Assembly (NCBI RefSeq): GCF_001571225.1
Contig: NZ_BCTJ01000005.1
Span: 62,001-126,000 of the forward strand
Reading direction: 5' to 3'
Origin: Hydrogenophaga palleronii NBRC 102513
GTDB lineage: Bacteria; Pseudomonadota; Gammaproteobacteria; Burkholderiales; Burkholderiaceae_C
DNA length: 64,000 bases
The position numbers and the translations under genes were made by a program. Under the pieces are notes generated by a model that worked only from the letters and a program-made list of their open reading frames with translations, was not told where the DNA came from and searched no databases. Below, in pieces: positions 52,321-62,866 of the stretch (position 1 is its first letter; every line of letters begins with the position of its first letter).

Positions 52321-53195
52321 TTATCCAGCCAAAGACGCCCGATGCACCGCATCGGGCGTTTGCATCTTGAGCGATGAATGAAGCCGCCCGTGGTTGTCGA
52401 TGTGCACCGCCTGCGCCACCATGCGCCTGGCCTGGTGCAGATCGGCAGGGCGATGAGCAGGAACTCGGTTTTGAGGATGCCAGTCACGCGCTCGGCCAGG
52501 GCATTCTGGTCGCAGTCATGGCCATCGGTCATCGAACACCTGATGCCTTGACGCTGCTGCAGCGCTTGGTAGTAGGTCGAGCAGTACTGGATGCATCTGT
52601 CCGAATGGTGCACCAGAGGCTGATGTGTCTGGCGCAGGTGCAAGGCCATCTTCAGGGCTTGCGCCACCTGCTCGGCCTGCAAGCTATCGTGCACGTGCCA
52701 GCCCACGATCTTGCGGGAATACGCATCCGTGATCAGGCTCAGATAGACGAACCGGCCCACCGTGGGCAAATATGTGTGTCGGCCACCCAGACCTGTTCAC
52801 AGCCGAGGCGCGCACCTGCTGTGGCCCCATCTTCAGCAGGTTGGGGAGGCGCCTGAAGCGGTGATGGCTGTCGGTGCTCTTGTGATACGCCCGCCGGTTG
52901 GGCGCCAGCAGCCGATGGTGGCGCAGCACGTCAAACAGCGCGTCACGGCCCAGCGCCATGCCCTGGCGCTGTAGCGGCTCGCGCAGCATGTGGTGCAGTT
53001 TGCGTGTGCCTACCCGGGGCTGGCGCATCCGCTGCTCGCGCACCAATTCCACCACAGCCTGCACCTGCTGGACTCGCTGCGCATGCCTGCGCTGTCCTTG
53101 GTAGTACGCCTGGCGACTCATGCCCCAGTACTGGCAAGCGCCGCTCACGCTCAGTCCTTGGACGAGCGCTAGTTCGAGGACTTGCCCAAAGGCTT
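52321..53195 (-). pseudogene. IS3-family transposase orfB, frameshifted
   Basis: The frame starts with ELALVQGLSVSGACQYWGMS and RKLHHMLREPLQRQGMALGR, the HTH_21 region. The DDE core continues in another frame at TVGRFVYLSLITDAYSRKIV and QALQQRQGIRCSMTDGHDCD. After KTEFLL the frame changes again, and the final HSSLKMQTPDAVH-like end and a TAA at 52321-52323 are read from a third frame. At least two indels therefore disrupt the integrase-type transposase. Confidence 0.8.
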
Positions 53196-53543
53196 TTTTG
53201 CGATGCGCACCCCGTAGTCCTTGCGCAGCACATCAATCACCGCCTCAAACAGCTGGGCCGTGTCCTGCGCCTGCTTCAGCTGTACCTGCAGCGCCTTGAT
53301 CTGCTGCACGGGGCTGGTCTCGCTGGGTTTCTGGTCTATTGCCATGGCTTGCGATGCTGCCGCAGCACTCCAGCCCAAGCGACCATGCTTAGCGCATCCA
53401 AGCCAGCACCGTGGAGCGCACCTGAATGCCGTCCCTGGCTTGCGCCTGCTTGCACGTCGGCTCGCCTTCTTCTACCTGCCCCACCACGCCCAGCTTAAAC
53501 GCCAGCGCGTTGTCTCTTTGCGTGGCTTGACCCTTGATTCCAT
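53169..53543 (-). pseudogene. IS3-family orfA (helix-turn-helix), frameshifted
   Basis: From ATG 53543 the beginning is MESRVKPR; after a one-base shift the frame gives ALAFKLGVVGQVEEGEPTCK and QARDGIQVRSTVLAWMR, the usual IS3 OrfA helix-turn-helix. A one-base insertion after WMR then moves to KHGRLGW and the coiled region PVQQIKALQVQLKQAQDTAQ ending at 53169. Two indels make it non-functional. Confidence 0.8.
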
Positions 53544-53602
53544 TGACTTGCCTTTTCCTGCCGGAAAAGGCGTCAACCTCTGGCAGGGCGGGTCACAGGC
53601 AA

Positions 53603-53629
53603 CAAAAAAGCCCACGTTTCCGTGGGCTT
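53603..53629 (-). terminator. Rho-independent terminator of the rplQ/tRNA-fMet transcript
   Basis: The stem GCCCACG/CGTGGGC (53610-53616/53621-53627) with loop TTTC is followed, on the minus strand, by a run of six T. It lies 34 bases past the tRNA end. Confidence 0.85.
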
Positions 53630-53662
53630 CATTGACAAGCAACTGGTATTGCTTGGAGGATT

Positions 53663-53739
<77 letters not shown>

Positions 53740-53756
53740 TCAAGCCTTGTATTCTA

Positions 53757-54152
53757 TCACGCTTTGTCGGCATCGGCAGCCGGTGCCGCATCTTCTGCAC
53801 GATCCACCAGTTCGACCAGGGCCATCGGCGCGTTGTCGCCGACGCGGTAACCCATCTTCAGGATACGGGTGTAGCCGCCCGGACGCGCCTTGAAGCGCGG
53901 GCCGAGTTCGTTGAACAGTTTCACGACCACATCGCGGTCGCGCAGACGGTCGAATGCCAGGCGGCGGTTTGCCACGGTGGCTTCCTTGGCCAGGGTGATC
54001 ATGGGTTCGACCACGCGGCGCAGCTCTTTGGCCTTGGGCACCGTGGTCTTGATGGCTTCGTGCGTGAGCAGCGAGTTCATCATGTTGCGCAGCATGGCGA
54101 GGCGGTGCTCGCTGGTGCGGTTGAGTTTGCGAAGTCCGTGTCCGTGACGCAT
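53757..54152 (-). CDS. rplQ: 50S ribosomal protein L17
   Basis: A 131-residue protein starting [20 protein letters not shown], the invariant L17 N-terminus, with [20 protein letters not shown] in the middle. It ends in an acidic/alanine-rich tail of the type found in betaproteobacteria. L17 binds 23S rRNA near the peptide exit tunnel. Last protein gene of the block, 88 bases after rpoA. Confidence 0.97.
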   Translation of the reverse strand: MRHGHGLRKLNRTSEHRLAMLRNMMNSLLTHEAIKTTVPKAKELRRVVEPMITLAKEATVANRRLAFDRLRDRDVVVKLFNELGPRFKARPGGYTRILKMGYRVGDNAPMALVELVDRAEDAAPAADADKA

Positions 54153-54240
54153 TTTTTCATCCTTTCAGTGTTTTGCCCCCAGCCGTGTCAGGTACTGGGA
54201 GTTCGTCCGGGTCTGGCCCCCTGGCCAGACGCTGCGGTGC

Positions 54241-55227
54241 TTAGTGCTTGTCCAGACCGGCCGGCGGCCAGTTTTCAAGCTTCATGCCCAAGGTCAGGCC
54301 GCGCGAAGCGAGCACTTCCTTGATTTCGTTGAGCGACTTGCGACCCAGGTTGGGGGTCTTGAGCAGCTCGTTCTCGGTACGCTGGATCAGGTCACCGATG
54401 TAGTAGATGTTTTCGGCCTTCAGGCAGTTCGCCGAGCGCACGGTCAGTTCGAGCTCGTCCACCGGACGCAGCAGGATCGGATCGAATTGCTGCGAGCTGC
54501 GTTGTGCCGGCGCATCGAACGCAGACAGTTCCACACCTTCGAGCTGCGCGAACACCGCCAGCTGTTCCACCAGGATCTTGGCCGAAGCGCGAACCGCTTC
54601 TTCCGGACCGATGGAGCCGTTGGTTTCGATCTCCAGCACCAGCTTGTCCAGGTCGGTGCGCTGTTCCACACGGGCGCTTTCGACCGTGTAGCTCACGCGC
54701 TTGACGGGCGAGAACGACGCGTCGAGCACAATGCGGCCGATGGAACGGGTCTGGTCGTCGTTGCGACGCAGGCTGCCGGGCACATAACCACGGCCCTTTT
54801 CGACCTTGATCTGCATGTCCAGCTTGGCGCCGGCCGACAGCGTGGCGATCACGTGGCCGGGGTTGACGATTTCGACGTCGTGCGGCGTCTGGATGTCGGC
54901 GGCGGTCACCAGACCTTCACCGTCCTTGCGCAGGCTCAGCGTGACTTCATCGCGGTTGTGCAGCTTGAACACCACGCCCTTGAGGTTCAGGAGCATGTTG
55001 ACGACGTCTTCCTGCACGCCGTCGATCGAGGAGTACTCGTGCACCACACCAGCGATGGTGACTTCGGTCGGCGCGTGGCCGGTCATGGACGACAGCAGAA
55101 CCCGGCGCAGGGCGTTGCCCAGCGTGTGGCCGTAGCCGCGCTCGAAAGGCTCAAGCGTGACTTTGGCGCGATTCGTCGAGACTTGCTCGACATTGATGGT
55201 CTTGGGCTTCAGCAGATTGTTCAGCAT
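54241..55227 (-). CDS. rpoA: DNA-directed RNA polymerase subunit alpha
   Basis: 328 residues, the normal length. The N-terminal dimerisation domain ([40 protein letters not shown]) and the C-terminal DNA/activator-binding domain ([40 protein letters not shown]) are both complete. It assembles beta and beta-prime and contacts UP elements and activators. It lies between rpsD and rplQ in the order typical of the alpha operon. Confidence 0.98.
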   Translation of the reverse strand: MLNNLLKPKTINVEQVSTNRAKVTLEPFERGYGHTLGNALRRVLLSSMTGHAPTEVTIAGVVHEYSSIDGVQEDVVNMLLNLKGVVFKLHNRDEVTLSLRKDGEGLVTAADIQTPHDVEIVNPGHVIATLSAGAKLDMQIKVEKGRGYVPGSLRRNDDQTRSIGRIVLDASFSPVKRVSYTVESARVEQRTDLDKLVLEIETNGSIGPEEAVRASAKILVEQLAVFAQLEGVELSAFDAPAQRSSQQFDPILLRPVDELELTVRSANCLKAENIYYIGDLIQRTENELLKTPNLGRKSLNEIKEVLASRGLTLGMKLENWPPAGLDKH

Positions 55228-55320
55228 TCAAACTTCCTTCAGTTCCCTCGGCTCGTTACACCGATAAGGCAGACGGAGCATGGCCCGACCACACCACAAC
55301 GGTGTTGGCCGGGAACGAAA

Positions 55321-55944
55321 TTAACGGGAATACAGTTCGACGATCAGCGATTCGTTGATGTCGGAGCCGAACTCATCGCGGTCGGGCGACTTCTTGAACA
55401 CGCCTTCGACCTTGTCGGCCGACACGTCCACCCAGGCGGGGAAACCGATCTGCTTGGCGAGTTCCAGGGCCTCGGTCACTCGGCCTTGTTTCTTCGACTT
55501 TTCGCGCACGGCGATGACATCACCAGCCTTGACGGAGTACGAAGGGATGTTGACCGGCTTGCCATTGACCGTGATGGCCTTGTGCGACACGATCTGGCGC
55601 GCTTCGGCGCGGGTCGAGGCGAAACCCATGCGGAACACCACGTTGTCCAGGCGCGCTTCGAGCAGGAACAACAGGTTGGCACCGGTGTTGCCACGGCGGC
55701 GGTCGGCTTCAGCGAAGTAGCGGCGGAACTGGCGCTCCAGCACGCCATAGGTGCGCTTGACCTTCTGCTTCTCGCGCAGTTGCACGCCGAAATCGGAGGT
55801 GCGCTGGCCCGAGGTGCGGCCGTGCTGGCCGGGCTTGGAGTCGAATTTGGCCTTGTCGCTGATCGAGCGGCGGGCGCTCTTGAGCAACAGGTCGGCGCCT
55901 TCACGGCGGGAGAGTTTGGCCTTGGGGCCGAGGTAACGTGCCAC
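55321..55944 (-). CDS. rpsD: 30S ribosomal protein S4
   Basis: 207 residues starting [20 protein letters not shown]. The S4 RNA-binding domain is clear ([32 protein letters not shown]). S4 starts 30S assembly and in E. coli represses the alpha operon. Here it is preceded by a 151-base gap holding a terminator-like hairpin and a second palindrome, so rpsD-rpoA-rplQ may be controlled separately from rpsM-rpsK. Confidence 0.97.
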   Translation of the reverse strand: MARYLGPKAKLSRREGADLLLKSARRSISDKAKFDSKPGQHGRTSGQRTSDFGVQLREKQKVKRTYGVLERQFRRYFAEADRRRGNTGANLLFLLEARLDNVVFRMGFASTRAEARQIVSHKAITVNGKPVNIPSYSVKAGDVIAVREKSKKQGRVTEALELAKQIGFPAWVDVSADKVEGVFKKSPDRDEFGSDINESLIVELYSR

Positions 55945-55986
55945 GTTGGTTTCCTTGGTTCACTGCCGCAACCGGTCGTTGCGGGA

Positions 55987-56008
55987 GCCACCTTGCATGC
56001 AGGGTGGC
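55987..56008 (-). promoter_or_regulatory. Palindrome in the rpsD leader
   Basis: GCCACCTTGCATGCAGGGTGGC is a 22-base near-palindrome (10 of 11 pairs) starting 43 bases upstream of the rpsD ATG. It could fold in the leader RNA and be a site for S4 autoregulation or an operator; both are guesses. Confidence 0.45.
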
Positions 56009-56020
56009 GGTGGGCTTAGC

Positions 56021-56050
56021 AAAAATGCCACCGCAGGCGACTGCGGTGGC
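56021..56050 (-). terminator. Rho-independent terminator/attenuator between rpsK and rpsD
   Basis: On the minus strand the 9-base stem GCCACCGCA/TGCGGTGGC with a 6-base loop is followed by a T-run (ATTTTTG). It is oriented to stop or attenuate transcription coming from rpsK before it reaches rpsD. Confidence 0.75.
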
Positions 56051-56095
56051 GCTCGAAAAAAGCCTTCGATTGTACCGCGTAATGCGGCAGGTCGA

Positions 56096-56500
56096 TCAGA
56101 TGCGACGACGCTTCTGTGGGCGGCAGCCGTTGTGCGGCACCGGCGTCACGTCGGAGATCGAGTTGATGCGGATGCCGAGGGCGCCCAGTGCACGCACCGA
56201 CGACTCACGACCTGGGCCCGGGCCCTTGATCTCGACGTCCAGGTTCTTGATGCCCTGTTCGATGGCCGCACGGCCAGCAACTTCGGACGCCACCTGCGCG
56301 GCAAACGGCGTGGACTTGCGCGAGCCCTTGAAGCCCTGACCACCCGACGACGCCCACGACAGAGCGTTGCCCTGGCGGTCGGTGATGGTGATGATGGTGT
56401 TGTTGAACGACGCGTGCACGTGCGCGATGCCGTCGGCAACGTTCTTGCGAACCTTCTTGCGAACGCGAGCGGATGCGCTGCTGGAGGGAGACTTGGCCAT
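56096..56500 (-). CDS. rpsK: 30S ribosomal protein S11
   Basis: 134 residues. Family signature [20 protein letters not shown] and the C-terminal [18 protein letters not shown] are complete; an extra Lys/Ser/Ala-rich N-terminus is usual in betaproteobacteria. S11 lies on the 30S platform next to the Shine-Dalgarno helix. It starts 18 bases after rpsM and is followed by the terminator at 56021-56050. Confidence 0.97.
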   Translation of the reverse strand: MAKSPSSSASARVRKKVRKNVADGIAHVHASFNNTIITITDRQGNALSWASSGGQGFKGSRKSTPFAAQVASEVAGRAAIEQGIKNLDVEIKGPGPGRESSVRALGALGIRINSISDVTPVPHNGCRPQKRRRI

Positions 56501-56518
56501 GTGGGTCCTTCTAACCGA

Positions 56519-56884
56519 TTATTTTTTCAGCGACTGGGCGGCCTTGCGGGGACCCTTGCGCGTACGGGCGTTGGTCTTGGTGCGCTGACCACGCAGCGGC
56601 AGACCACGACGGTGGCGGAAGCCACGGTAGCAACCGATGTCCATCAAACGCTTGATGTTCATCGTGGTTTCGCGTCGCAGGTCACCTTCGATCGTGAACG
56701 CGCCCACTTGGTCACGCACCTTCTCGAGTTCCGCGTCGCTCAGGTCCTTGATCTTCTTGTTGTAGTCGATACCACAGGCTTCGCAAATCTTGCGAGCGCG
56801 GGTGCGGCCAATGCCGAAGATTGCCGTCAAGCCGATTTCGGCGTGCTTGTGCGGCGGAATGTTGATGCCTGCAATACGAGCCAT
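56519..56884 (-). CDS. rpsM: 30S ribosomal protein S13
   Basis: 121 residues starting [20 protein letters not shown], with [15 protein letters not shown] and the basic C-terminal end [17 protein letters not shown]. The start is at 56884, not the longer frame at 56944, because the family begins here. S13 contacts the 50S subunit and the P-site tRNA. It follows rpmJ by 23 bases. Confidence 0.97.
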   Translation of the reverse strand: MARIAGINIPPHKHAEIGLTAIFGIGRTRARKICEACGIDYNKKIKDLSDAELEKVRDQVGAFTIEGDLRRETTMNIKRLMDIGCYRGFRHRRGLPLRGQRTKTNARTRKGPRKAAQSLKK

Positions 56885-56907
56885 GTTGGTTCCTCTTAAC
56901 TTACCAA

Positions 56908-57021
56908 TCAGCCTTGACGCTGCTTGTGACGCGGGTCGGTGCAAATGACTCGCACAATGCCATGCCGCTTGATGATCTTACAGTTGCGGCACATTTTCTT
57001 GACCGAAGCCGAAACTCTCAT
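56908..57021 (-). CDS. rpmJ: 50S ribosomal protein L36
   Basis: 37 residues: [20 protein letters not shown] then [17 protein letters not shown]. All four zinc ligands of the C+ form are present (C11, C14, C27, H32). It is too short for many gene finders but fits the spc/alpha gene order between infA and rpsM. Confidence 0.95.
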   Translation of the reverse strand: MRVSASVKKMCRNCKIIKRHGIVRVICTDPRHKQRQG

Positions 57022-57064
57022 AGTCTTCTCCTAGATATTCCTAAAACTTTCAACAACTGACCCC

Positions 57065-57283
57065 TCACTTCGAGCGGAACACAATCCGCGCTCGGGTGAG
57101 GTCGTAGGGCGTGAGCTCTACCTTGACCTTGTCCCCTGGCAGGATCCGGATGTAATGCATCCGCATCTTGCCGCTGATATGCCCCAGCACCACGTGACCG
57201 TTTTCGAGCTTGACCCTGAAGGTCGCATTGGGAAGGTTTTCAACCACTTCCCCCTGCATCTCGATCACGTCGTCCTTGGCCAT
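57065..57283 (-). CDS. infA: Translation initiation factor IF-1
   Basis: 72 residues, the standard size, with the OB-fold pattern ([49 protein letters not shown]). It binds the 30S A site during initiation. The position between secY and rpmJ is typical of betaproteobacteria. Confidence 0.97.
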   Translation of the reverse strand: MAKDDVIEMQGEVVENLPNATFRVKLENGHVVLGHISGKMRMHYIRILPGDKVKVELTPYDLTRARIVFRSK

Positions 57284-57292
57284 AAGCGAAGT

Positions 57293-58606
57293 TCAAGGGG
57301 AGGTTTTGAAACTTGCTTTCTTCAACAGCGATTCGTACTGCTGCGACATCATGTAGTTCTGAACCTGGGCCATGAAGTCCATGGTGACCACCACGATGAT
57401 CAGCAAGGAGGTGCCGCCAAAATAGAACGGCACGTTGTACTTCAATATCAGGAACTCGGGCAGCAGGCAGACGGCGGTGATGTACACGGCGCCGGCCAGC
57501 GTCAGCCGCAGCAGGATCTTGTCGATGTAGCGGGCGGTCTGGTCACCCGGGCGGATACCCGGAATGAAGGCACCACTCTTCTTCAAGTTGTCTGCCGTCT
57601 CGCGGCTGTTGAACACCAGCGCGGTATAGAAGAAGCAGAAGAAGATGATGGCCGCAGCGTACAAGGCCACATAGATCGGCTGACCTGGCGACAGGGCAGA
57701 CGCGATGTCGCGCAACCAGCGGGTGGAGTCACCCGTGCTCACCCAGCTCACCACCGTGGTGGGCAGCAGGATGATGGAAGACGCGAAGATGGGCGGGATC
57801 ACGCCGGCCATGTTCAGCTTGAGCGGCAGGTGGGAAGACTGGCCTCCGTACACCTTGTTGCCCACCTGACGGCGCGCGTAGTTCACCAGGATCTTGCGTT
57901 GACCACGTTCGACGAACACCACGAAGTAGGTGACCAGGATCACCAGCGCGATGATGAAGATCGACACCAGAATATTCATGGCACCGGTACGCACCAGCTC
58001 CAGCAGCCCACCGACCGCGCTAGGCAGGCCTGCGGCGATACCAGCGAAGATCAGGATCGAGATGCCGTTGCCCAGACCACGCTCGGTGATCTGCTCGCCG
58101 AGCCACATCAGGAACATCGTGCCGGCCACCAGGCTGACCACCGCAGTGATGCGGAAGCCCATGCCGGGATCGATCACCAGACCGGGCGAACCTTCGAGCG
58201 CCAGGGCGATGCCCATGGACTGGAAGATGGCCAGAGCCAGCGTGCCGTAACGGGTGTACTGGGTGATCTTGCGACGGCCGGCTTCGCCCTCTTTCTTCAG
58301 CTGCTCGAACGTGGGGACCACGTACGTCATGAGCTGCATGATGATCGAGGCCGAGATGTACGGCATGATGCCCAACGCGAACACGGTGAAGCGCGACAGG
58401 GCGCCGCCCGAGAACATATTGAACAGGCTGAGAATGCCACCCTGCTGTCCCTGGAACAATTGCGCCAGCTGCGCCGGGTCGATACCGGGCACGGGGATAT
58501 GCGCCCCGATGCGGTACACCACCAGCGCCAACAACAGGAACACCAGACGGCGACGCAGGTCGCCGAACTTTCCGGTTTTGGCCAGGGACGTGGATCCAGT
58601 TGCCAC
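57293..58606 (-). CDS. secY: Preprotein translocase subunit SecY
   Basis: A 437-residue inner-membrane protein with ten helices. N-terminal [20 protein letters not shown] and the pore/plug region [20 protein letters not shown] are standard; loop [20 protein letters not shown] is the C5 ribosome/SecA-binding loop. It forms the protein-conducting channel with SecE/SecG. It follows rplO by 23 bases and precedes infA by 9. Confidence 0.98.
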   Translation of the reverse strand: MATGSTSLAKTGKFGDLRRRLVFLLLALVVYRIGAHIPVPGIDPAQLAQLFQGQQGGILSLFNMFSGGALSRFTVFALGIMPYISASIIMQLMTYVVPTFEQLKKEGEAGRRKITQYTRYGTLALAIFQSMGIALALEGSPGLVIDPGMGFRITAVVSLVAGTMFLMWLGEQITERGLGNGISILIFAGIAAGLPSAVGGLLELVRTGAMNILVSIFIIALVILVTYFVVFVERGQRKILVNYARRQVGNKVYGGQSSHLPLKLNMAGVIPPIFASSIILLPTTVVSWVSTGDSTRWLRDIASALSPGQPIYVALYAAAIIFFCFFYTALVFNSRETADNLKKSGAFIPGIRPGDQTARYIDKILLRLTLAGAVYITAVCLLPEFLILKYNVPFYFGGTSLLIIVVVTMDFMAQVQNYMMSQQYESLLKKASFKTSP

Positions 58607-58629
58607 AGGAGTTTCCGGTTGGGTCCGAA

Positions 58630-59070
58630 TCAGGCAGCAGCAGCCAGCGAGCCACCAGCGGCTTCGATCGCCTGCTTGGCACCGGCGGTTGCGCCGACGT
58701 CCTTCAGGTTCACGGCACGTGTGATCTCACCGGTCCTGATGACCTTGACGCGCTTGGCCAGGTGGGGCACCAGACCGGCTTGCTTGAGCACCAGCATGTC
58801 GACGTCAGCCACTTCCAGAGCGTTGATGTCGCTCAGCGTGACTTCGGCGTTGAACTGCAGTTGCGCCGACTTGAAGCCGCGCTTGGGCAGACGACGCTGC
58901 AGCGGCATTTGACCGCCTTCGAAACCGACCTTGTGGTAACCGCCCGAACGAGACTTCTGGCCCTTGTGGCCACGACCCGCGGTCTTGCCCAGGCCCGAAC
59001 CGATGCCGCGGCCGACACGGCGCTTGGCATGCTTGGCGCCTTCGGAAGGCTTGATGGTATTGAGTTGCAT
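58630..59070 (-). CDS. rplO: 50S ribosomal protein L15
   Basis: 146 residues. The N-terminus [20 protein letters not shown] and the glycine-rich [20 protein letters not shown] are diagnostic. L15 organises 23S rRNA in late 50S assembly. It lies 14 bases after rpmD. Confidence 0.97.
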   Translation of the reverse strand: MQLNTIKPSEGAKHAKRRVGRGIGSGLGKTAGRGHKGQKSRSGGYHKVGFEGGQMPLQRRLPKRGFKSAQLQFNAEVTLSDINALEVADVDMLVLKQAGLVPHLAKRVKVIRTGEITRAVNLKDVGATAGAKQAIEAAGGSLAAAA

Positions 59071-59084
59071 GTCAGTGACTCCGA

Positions 59085-59267
59085 TCAGACGATTTTGACC
59101 AGGTAGCTGATCTTGTTGATCATGCCGCGCACGGCGGGCGTGTCCTGCAGCTCGCTGACGCTATTGAGCTTGCGCAGGCCCAGGCCACGCACGGTGTCGC
59201 GGTGAGATTGCTTGGTTCCAATGGGGCTGCGCACCAGTTGGATCTTGACGGTATTTTGAGTGGTCAT
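59085..59267 (-). CDS. rpmD: 50S ribosomal protein L30
   Basis: 60 residues: [40 protein letters not shown] and [12 protein letters not shown]. The start at 59267 (MTTQNTV) is preferred to an upstream in-frame ATG at 59282 that lies within the rpsE end. Its usual position is between rpsE and rplO. Confidence 0.96.
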   Translation of the reverse strand: MTTQNTVKIQLVRSPIGTKQSHRDTVRGLGLRKLNSVSELQDTPAVRGMINKISYLVKIV

Positions 59268-59278
59268 GATCGCTCCAA

Positions 59279-59797
59279 TCAACCCAGGATGTCTTCGACG
59301 GACTTGCCACGCTTGGCAGCCACGTCGGCAGGCGTCGTCGAGTTCTTCAGTGCGTCCAGCGTGGCGCGCACCAGGTTGTAAGGGTTGCTCGAGCCATGGC
59401 TCTTGGCCACGACGTCGGTGATGCCCAGAACTTCAAACACCGCGCGCATCGGACCGCCAGCGATGATGCCGGTACCCTTGGAGGCCGGCAGCATCATGAC
59501 GTTGGAAGCGCCGTGCTCGCCGTGCACGCTGTGGTGCAGCGAACCGTTCTTGAGCGAAACCTTGATCATGTTGCGACGGGCCTGTTCCATGGCCTTCTGC
59601 ACGGCCACCGGCACTTCACGCGCCTTGCCCTTGCCCATGCCCACGCGACCATCGCCGTCACCGACCACGGTCAACGCTGCGAAACCGAGAATGCGACCGC
59701 CCTTGACCACTTTGGTCACACGGTTGATCGCGATCATCTTCTCGCGCAGACCGTCTTCGTTCGCTTCTTTGTTGATGTTTGCCGTAAATTTAGCCAT
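59279..59797 (-). CDS. rpsE: 30S ribosomal protein S5
   Basis: 172 residues. The S5 N-terminal domain ([40 protein letters not shown]) and the C-terminal domain ([38 protein letters not shown]) are complete. S5 guards decoding accuracy and contacts S4. It starts 18 bases after rplR. Confidence 0.97.
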   Translation of the reverse strand: MAKFTANINKEANEDGLREKMIAINRVTKVVKGGRILGFAALTVVGDGDGRVGMGKGKAREVPVAVQKAMEQARRNMIKVSLKNGSLHHSVHGEHGASNVMMLPASKGTGIIAGGPMRAVFEVLGITDVVAKSHGSSNPYNLVRATLDALKNSTTPADVAAKRGKSVEDILG

Positions 59798-59815
59798 TGT
59801 GTGTATTCCGTTTGA

Positions 59816-60181
59816 TCAGAACTGCAGACCGGCTTCACGTGCCGCGTCTGCCAGGGCTTTCACCCGGCCGTGGTAAGCAAAACCGGAACGGTCAAACGCC
59901 ACCTTCTCAATGCCGGCGGCCTTCGCCTTTTCAGCGATGCGCTTGCCGATCAGGGCCGCAGCGGTGGCATTGCCACCCTTGCCGGCGCCACCGATCTGGG
60001 CGCGCACCTCGGCTTCGGCCGTCGATGCGGCAGCCAGCACGCGGCCACCGTCGTCGGAGATGACGGCAGCGTAGATGTGCAGGTTGGTGCGGTTCACGGT
60101 CAGGCGCACGGCGCCTTGTTGCGCGATCCGGATGCGGGTCTGGCGGGCGCGGCGCAGACGTTGCTCTTTTTTGGTCAACAT
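59816..60181 (-). CDS. rplR: 50S ribosomal protein L18
   Basis: 121 residues: basic N-terminus [20 protein letters not shown], then [20 protein letters not shown] and the C-terminal [21 protein letters not shown]18 binds 5S rRNA. It lies 11 bases downstream of rplF. Confidence 0.97.
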   Translation of the reverse strand: MLTKKEQRLRRARQTRIRIAQQGAVRLTVNRTNLHIYAAVISDDGGRVLAAASTAEAEVRAQIGGAGKGGNATAAALIGKRIAEKAKAAGIEKVAFDRSGFAYHGRVKALADAAREAGLQF

Positions 60182-60192
60182 GATCCTGATCC

Positions 60193-60726
60193 TTATTTCT
60201 TCTTGGTTTCCTTGATCACGACCTTCTCATCCGCATAACGGATGCCCTTGCCCTTGTAGGGCTCGGGGGGGCGAACAGCTCGCACCTCGGAAGCGATCTG
60301 ACCCACGCGCTGGCGGTCGGAACCCTTGATCAGGATTTCGGTCGGCGTCGGGGTTTCCACCTTGATACCGGCAGGCATGTCCATCACCACAGGGTGGGAG
60401 TAGCCGACCGTCAGGTTGAGCTTGGCGCCTTGTGCCTGGGCCTTGAAACCCACGCCCAGCAGCGTCAGCTTCTTTTCGAAGCCCTTGCTCACACCGTTGA
60501 CCATGTTGTTGACCAGCTGACGCATGGTGCCCGACATGGCATTGGCTTCACGCGACTCGTCGACGGGAACAAAGGTCAGCGAGCCGTCCTTGTTCTCGAT
60601 CTTCACCAGTGCGTTCTGCGTCAGCGCCAGGGCACCCAGGGCACCCTTGACGTTGATCTGGTTGTCCTTGACGGCAACTTCCACCCCGGCAGGGATGGTG
60701 ACCGGCAGTTTTCCAATACGTGACAT
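60193..60726 (-). CDS. rplF: 50S ribosomal protein L6
   Basis: 177 residues starting [20 protein letters not shown], with the second repeat ending [20 protein letters not shown]. The longer frame to 60783 crosses the rpsH end and is not used. L6 binds helix 97 of 23S rRNA near the factor-binding site. Preceded by GAGGAG. Confidence 0.97.
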   Translation of the reverse strand: MSRIGKLPVTIPAGVEVAVKDNQINVKGALGALALTQNALVKIENKDGSLTFVPVDESREANAMSGTMRQLVNNMVNGVSKGFEKKLTLLGVGFKAQAQGAKLNLTVGYSHPVVMDMPAGIKVETPTPTEILIKGSDRQRVGQIASEVRAVRPPEPYKGKGIRYADEKVVIKETKKK

Positions 60727-60748
60727 TAATTTCTCCTCAATGCCCGCA

Positions 60749-61144
60749 TCAGGCGACGTAACACAGGACTTCGCCGCCGACACCGGTGGCGCGCGCCTTG
60801 CGATCGGTCATCACACCCTGCGGCGTGGTGACGATGGCCACGCCCAGGCCGTTCTGGACCTGGGGGATGGCGTTGCGGCCGCGGTAAACGCGCAGACCAG
60901 GACGGCTCACGCGCTCGATGCGCTCGATCACCGGACGGCCAGCGTAGTACTTGAGGGAAATCTCAAGTTCGTTCTTGCCGTCGGCGCTCTTGACCTGGAA
61001 TCCGTCGATGTAACCCTCGTCCTTCAGGACCTGGGCGATCGCGGCCTTGACCTTGGATGCCGGCATCGTCACGACAGCCTTTTCGACCATCTGTGCGTTG
61101 CGGATGCGGGTCAACATGTCAGCAATAGGATCACTCATGCTCAT
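60749..61144 (-). CDS. rpsH: 30S ribosomal protein S8
   Basis: 131 residues: [20 protein letters not shown] and the C-terminal RNA-binding segment [20 protein letters not shown] and [21 protein letters not shown]8 binds helix 21 of 16S rRNA and in E. coli represses the spc operon by binding near rplE. A second ATG two codons downstream could serve as start. Confidence 0.97.
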   Translation of the reverse strand: MSMSDPIADMLTRIRNAQMVEKAVVTMPASKVKAAIAQVLKDEGYIDGFQVKSADGKNELEISLKYYAGRPVIERIERVSRPGLRVYRGRNAIPQVQNGLGVAIVTTPQGVMTDRKARATGVGGEVLCYVA

Positions 61145-61162
61145 TTGTGGTTCTCCTAGTGC

Positions 61163-61468
61163 TTACCAGCTGGCTTTGGTGATGCCGGGGATTTCACCGG
61201 CAAACGCCATTTCGCGGACCTTGGCACGGGCCAGGCCGAAGTGGGCGAAGGTGCCGCGCGGACGACCGGTGATCTCGCAGCGATTGCGCTGACGGGTCGG
61301 GTTCGAGTTGCGGGGCAGCTTCTGCAGCGCCAGACGGGCTGCGTCGCGCTCTTCGTCGCTCTTCTTGGCGTCGTTGGACGTCGCCTTGAGTTCGGTGTAT
61401 TTCTTGGCGAACTTGGCCGCGAGCTTCTCGCGCTTGAGTTCACGTTGGAGTAGTGCTTGTTTAGCCAC
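61163..61468 (-). CDS. rpsN: 30S ribosomal protein S14
   Basis: 101 residues, the long zinc-free form (no Cys-x2-Cys pairs). The conserved end [20 protein letters not shown] and [11 protein letters not shown] is complete. The start is a GTG at 61468, preceded by GAGGT, because the family begins [15 protein letters not shown]; an upstream ATG at 61522 would lie inside rplE. The GTG start is unusual for this block and may lower translation slightly. Confidence 0.95.
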   Translation of the reverse strand: MAKQALLQRELKREKLAAKFAKKYTELKATSNDAKKSDEERDAARLALQKLPRNSNPTRQRNRCEITGRPRGTFAHFGLARAKVREMAFAGEIPGITKASW

Positions 61469-61476
61469 GCGCCACC

Positions 61477-62022
61477 TCAGTTCTTGAACGGGAAACGGAA
61501 ACCAGCCAGCAGAGCCTTGCACTCTTCGTCGTTCTTGGCGGTCGTCGTGATGCTGATGTTGAGACCGCGCAGGGCGTCAACCTTGTCGTACTCGATCTCA
61601 GGGAAGATGATCTGTTCCTTGACACCGACGTTGTAGTTGCCACGGCCGTCGAACGAGCGGCCGGAAATACCACGGAAGTCGCGCACACGGGGCAGCGCCA
61701 CGGTGACGAAACGGTCCAGGAATTCGTACATGCGGGCGCCGCGCAGGGTCACCATGCAGCCGATGGGCTGCTGCTCACGGATCTTGAAACCCGCGATGGC
61801 CTTGCGAGCCTTGGTCACCACCGGCTTCTGGCCAGCGATCTTGGTCAGGTCGCCCACGGCGTTGTCCATGACCTTCTTGTCGGCAACAGCTTCGCTCACA
61901 CCCATGTTGAGCGTGATCTTGGTGATGCGCGGCACTTCCATCGCCGACTTGTAGCCGAACTTCTTGACGAGGTCCGGGGCGATGGTGTTGCGGAAAACTT
62001 CTTGCAAACGTGCCATGGTCAT
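61477..62022 (-). CDS. rplE: 50S ribosomal protein L5
   Basis: 181 residues: [40 protein letters not shown] and the conserved [20 protein letters not shown]. The first ATG at 62022 overlaps the rplX stop (ATGA); a second ATG at 62016 gives the more usual N-terminus. L5 binds 5S rRNA. Confidence 0.97.
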   Translation of the reverse strand: MTMARLQEVFRNTIAPDLVKKFGYKSAMEVPRITKITLNMGVSEAVADKKVMDNAVGDLTKIAGQKPVVTKARKAIAGFKIREQQPIGCMVTLRGARMYEFLDRFVTVALPRVRDFRGISGRSFDGRGNYNVGVKEQIIFPEIEYDKVDALRGLNISITTTAKNDEECKALLAGFRFPFKN

Positions 62023-62339
62023 GCCACCTTGATTTCTTCGCCGCTGGACTTGAAGACGCGCACTTTCTTGCCGTCAGCCAGGAGCTTGATGCCCACGCGA
62101 TCTGCCTTGCCCGTGGCGCCATTGAAGATGGCAACATTGGACTGGTGGATCGGCATGGTCTTTTCGATGATGCCGCCAGTGATGCCCTTCATGGGGTTTG
62201 GCTTGGCATGCTTCTTGACGAGGTTCACACCTTCGACAACCAGACGGCTGTCGTCGCTGCGCTGCAGCACTTTGCCGCGCTTGCCCTTGTCACGGCCGGC
62301 AATCACGATGACTTCATCGCCACTACGAATCTTGTTCAT
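62019..62339 (-). CDS. rplX: 50S ribosomal protein L24
   Basis: 106 residues: [20 protein letters not shown] carries the KOW motif, followed by [20 protein letters not shown] and a C-terminal [21 protein letters not shown]24 initiates 50S assembly. It starts 9 bases after rplN. Confidence 0.97.
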   Translation of the reverse strand: MNKIRSGDEVIVIAGRDKGKRGKVLQRSDDSRLVVEGVNLVKKHAKPNPMKGITGGIIEKTMPIHQSNVAIFNGATGKADRVGIKLLADGKKVRVFKSSGEEIKVA

Positions 62340-62348
62340 GATGATTCC

Positions 62349-62717
62349 TCAGAGAACCTCAGGCGCCAGCGACACGATCTTCATGAACTTCTCGGTGCGC
62401 AGTTCGCGCGTGACCGGTCCGAAGATGCGGGTGCCGATGGGCTCCAGCTTGGCATTGAGCAACACTGCTGCGTTGCCGTCGAATTTGATCAGCGCGCCGT
62501 CCTGGCGGCGGATGCCCTTGGCGGTGCGAACCACCACGGCGTTGTAGACCTCGCCTTTTTTGACGCGGCCACGGGGCGCTGCTTCTTTGATGGTGACCTT
62601 GATGACGTCGCCCACGCTGGCGTAACGACGCTTGGAGCCGCCGAGCACCTTGATGCACATCACGGACTTGGCGCCCGTGTTGTCAGCAACATCGAGTCGA
62701 GATTGCGTTTGAATCAT
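62349..62717 (-). CDS. rplN: 50S ribosomal protein L14
   Basis: 122 residues: [20 protein letters not shown], then [20 protein letters not shown] and the basic C-terminal domain [21 protein letters not shown]14 contacts the 30S subunit. Here it is the first gene of the block, with a promoter at 62867-62896 and glpD upstream instead of rpsQ/rpmC/rplP. Confidence 0.97.
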   Translation of the reverse strand: MIQTQSRLDVADNTGAKSVMCIKVLGGSKRRYASVGDVIKVTIKEAAPRGRVKKGEVYNAVVVRTAKGIRRQDGALIKFDGNAAVLLNAKLEPIGTRIFGPVTRELRTEKFMKIVSLAPEVL

Positions 62718-62866
62718 TTGATATATGTCCCAACTTGAATCCCCCCAGCCACCACGGCCGGGAGTGATCAGTCTTGGGCCCGTCGTCGAATCTGTGTCGG
62801 GCAGAACGCCTGGCGCAGCTTCTTCGGTGGGCAGATAGCTCTCCGCTTTTTCAAGCGAAGCCGCGA

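Larger units (their letters stand above)
52288..53579 (-). mobile_element. Degenerate IS3-family insertion sequence
   Basis: About 1.29 kb. Ends carry matching inverted sequences AGGTTGACACC (52288-52298) and GGCGTCAACCT (53569-53579, reverse complement AGGTTGACGCC). Inside are IS3-type orfA and orfB on the minus strand, both broken by several small frameshifts; an AAAAAAG slippery sequence (53193-53199) at the orfA/orfB junction is the expected programmed-frameshift site. I found no clear target duplication. Probably inactive. Confidence 0.82.
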
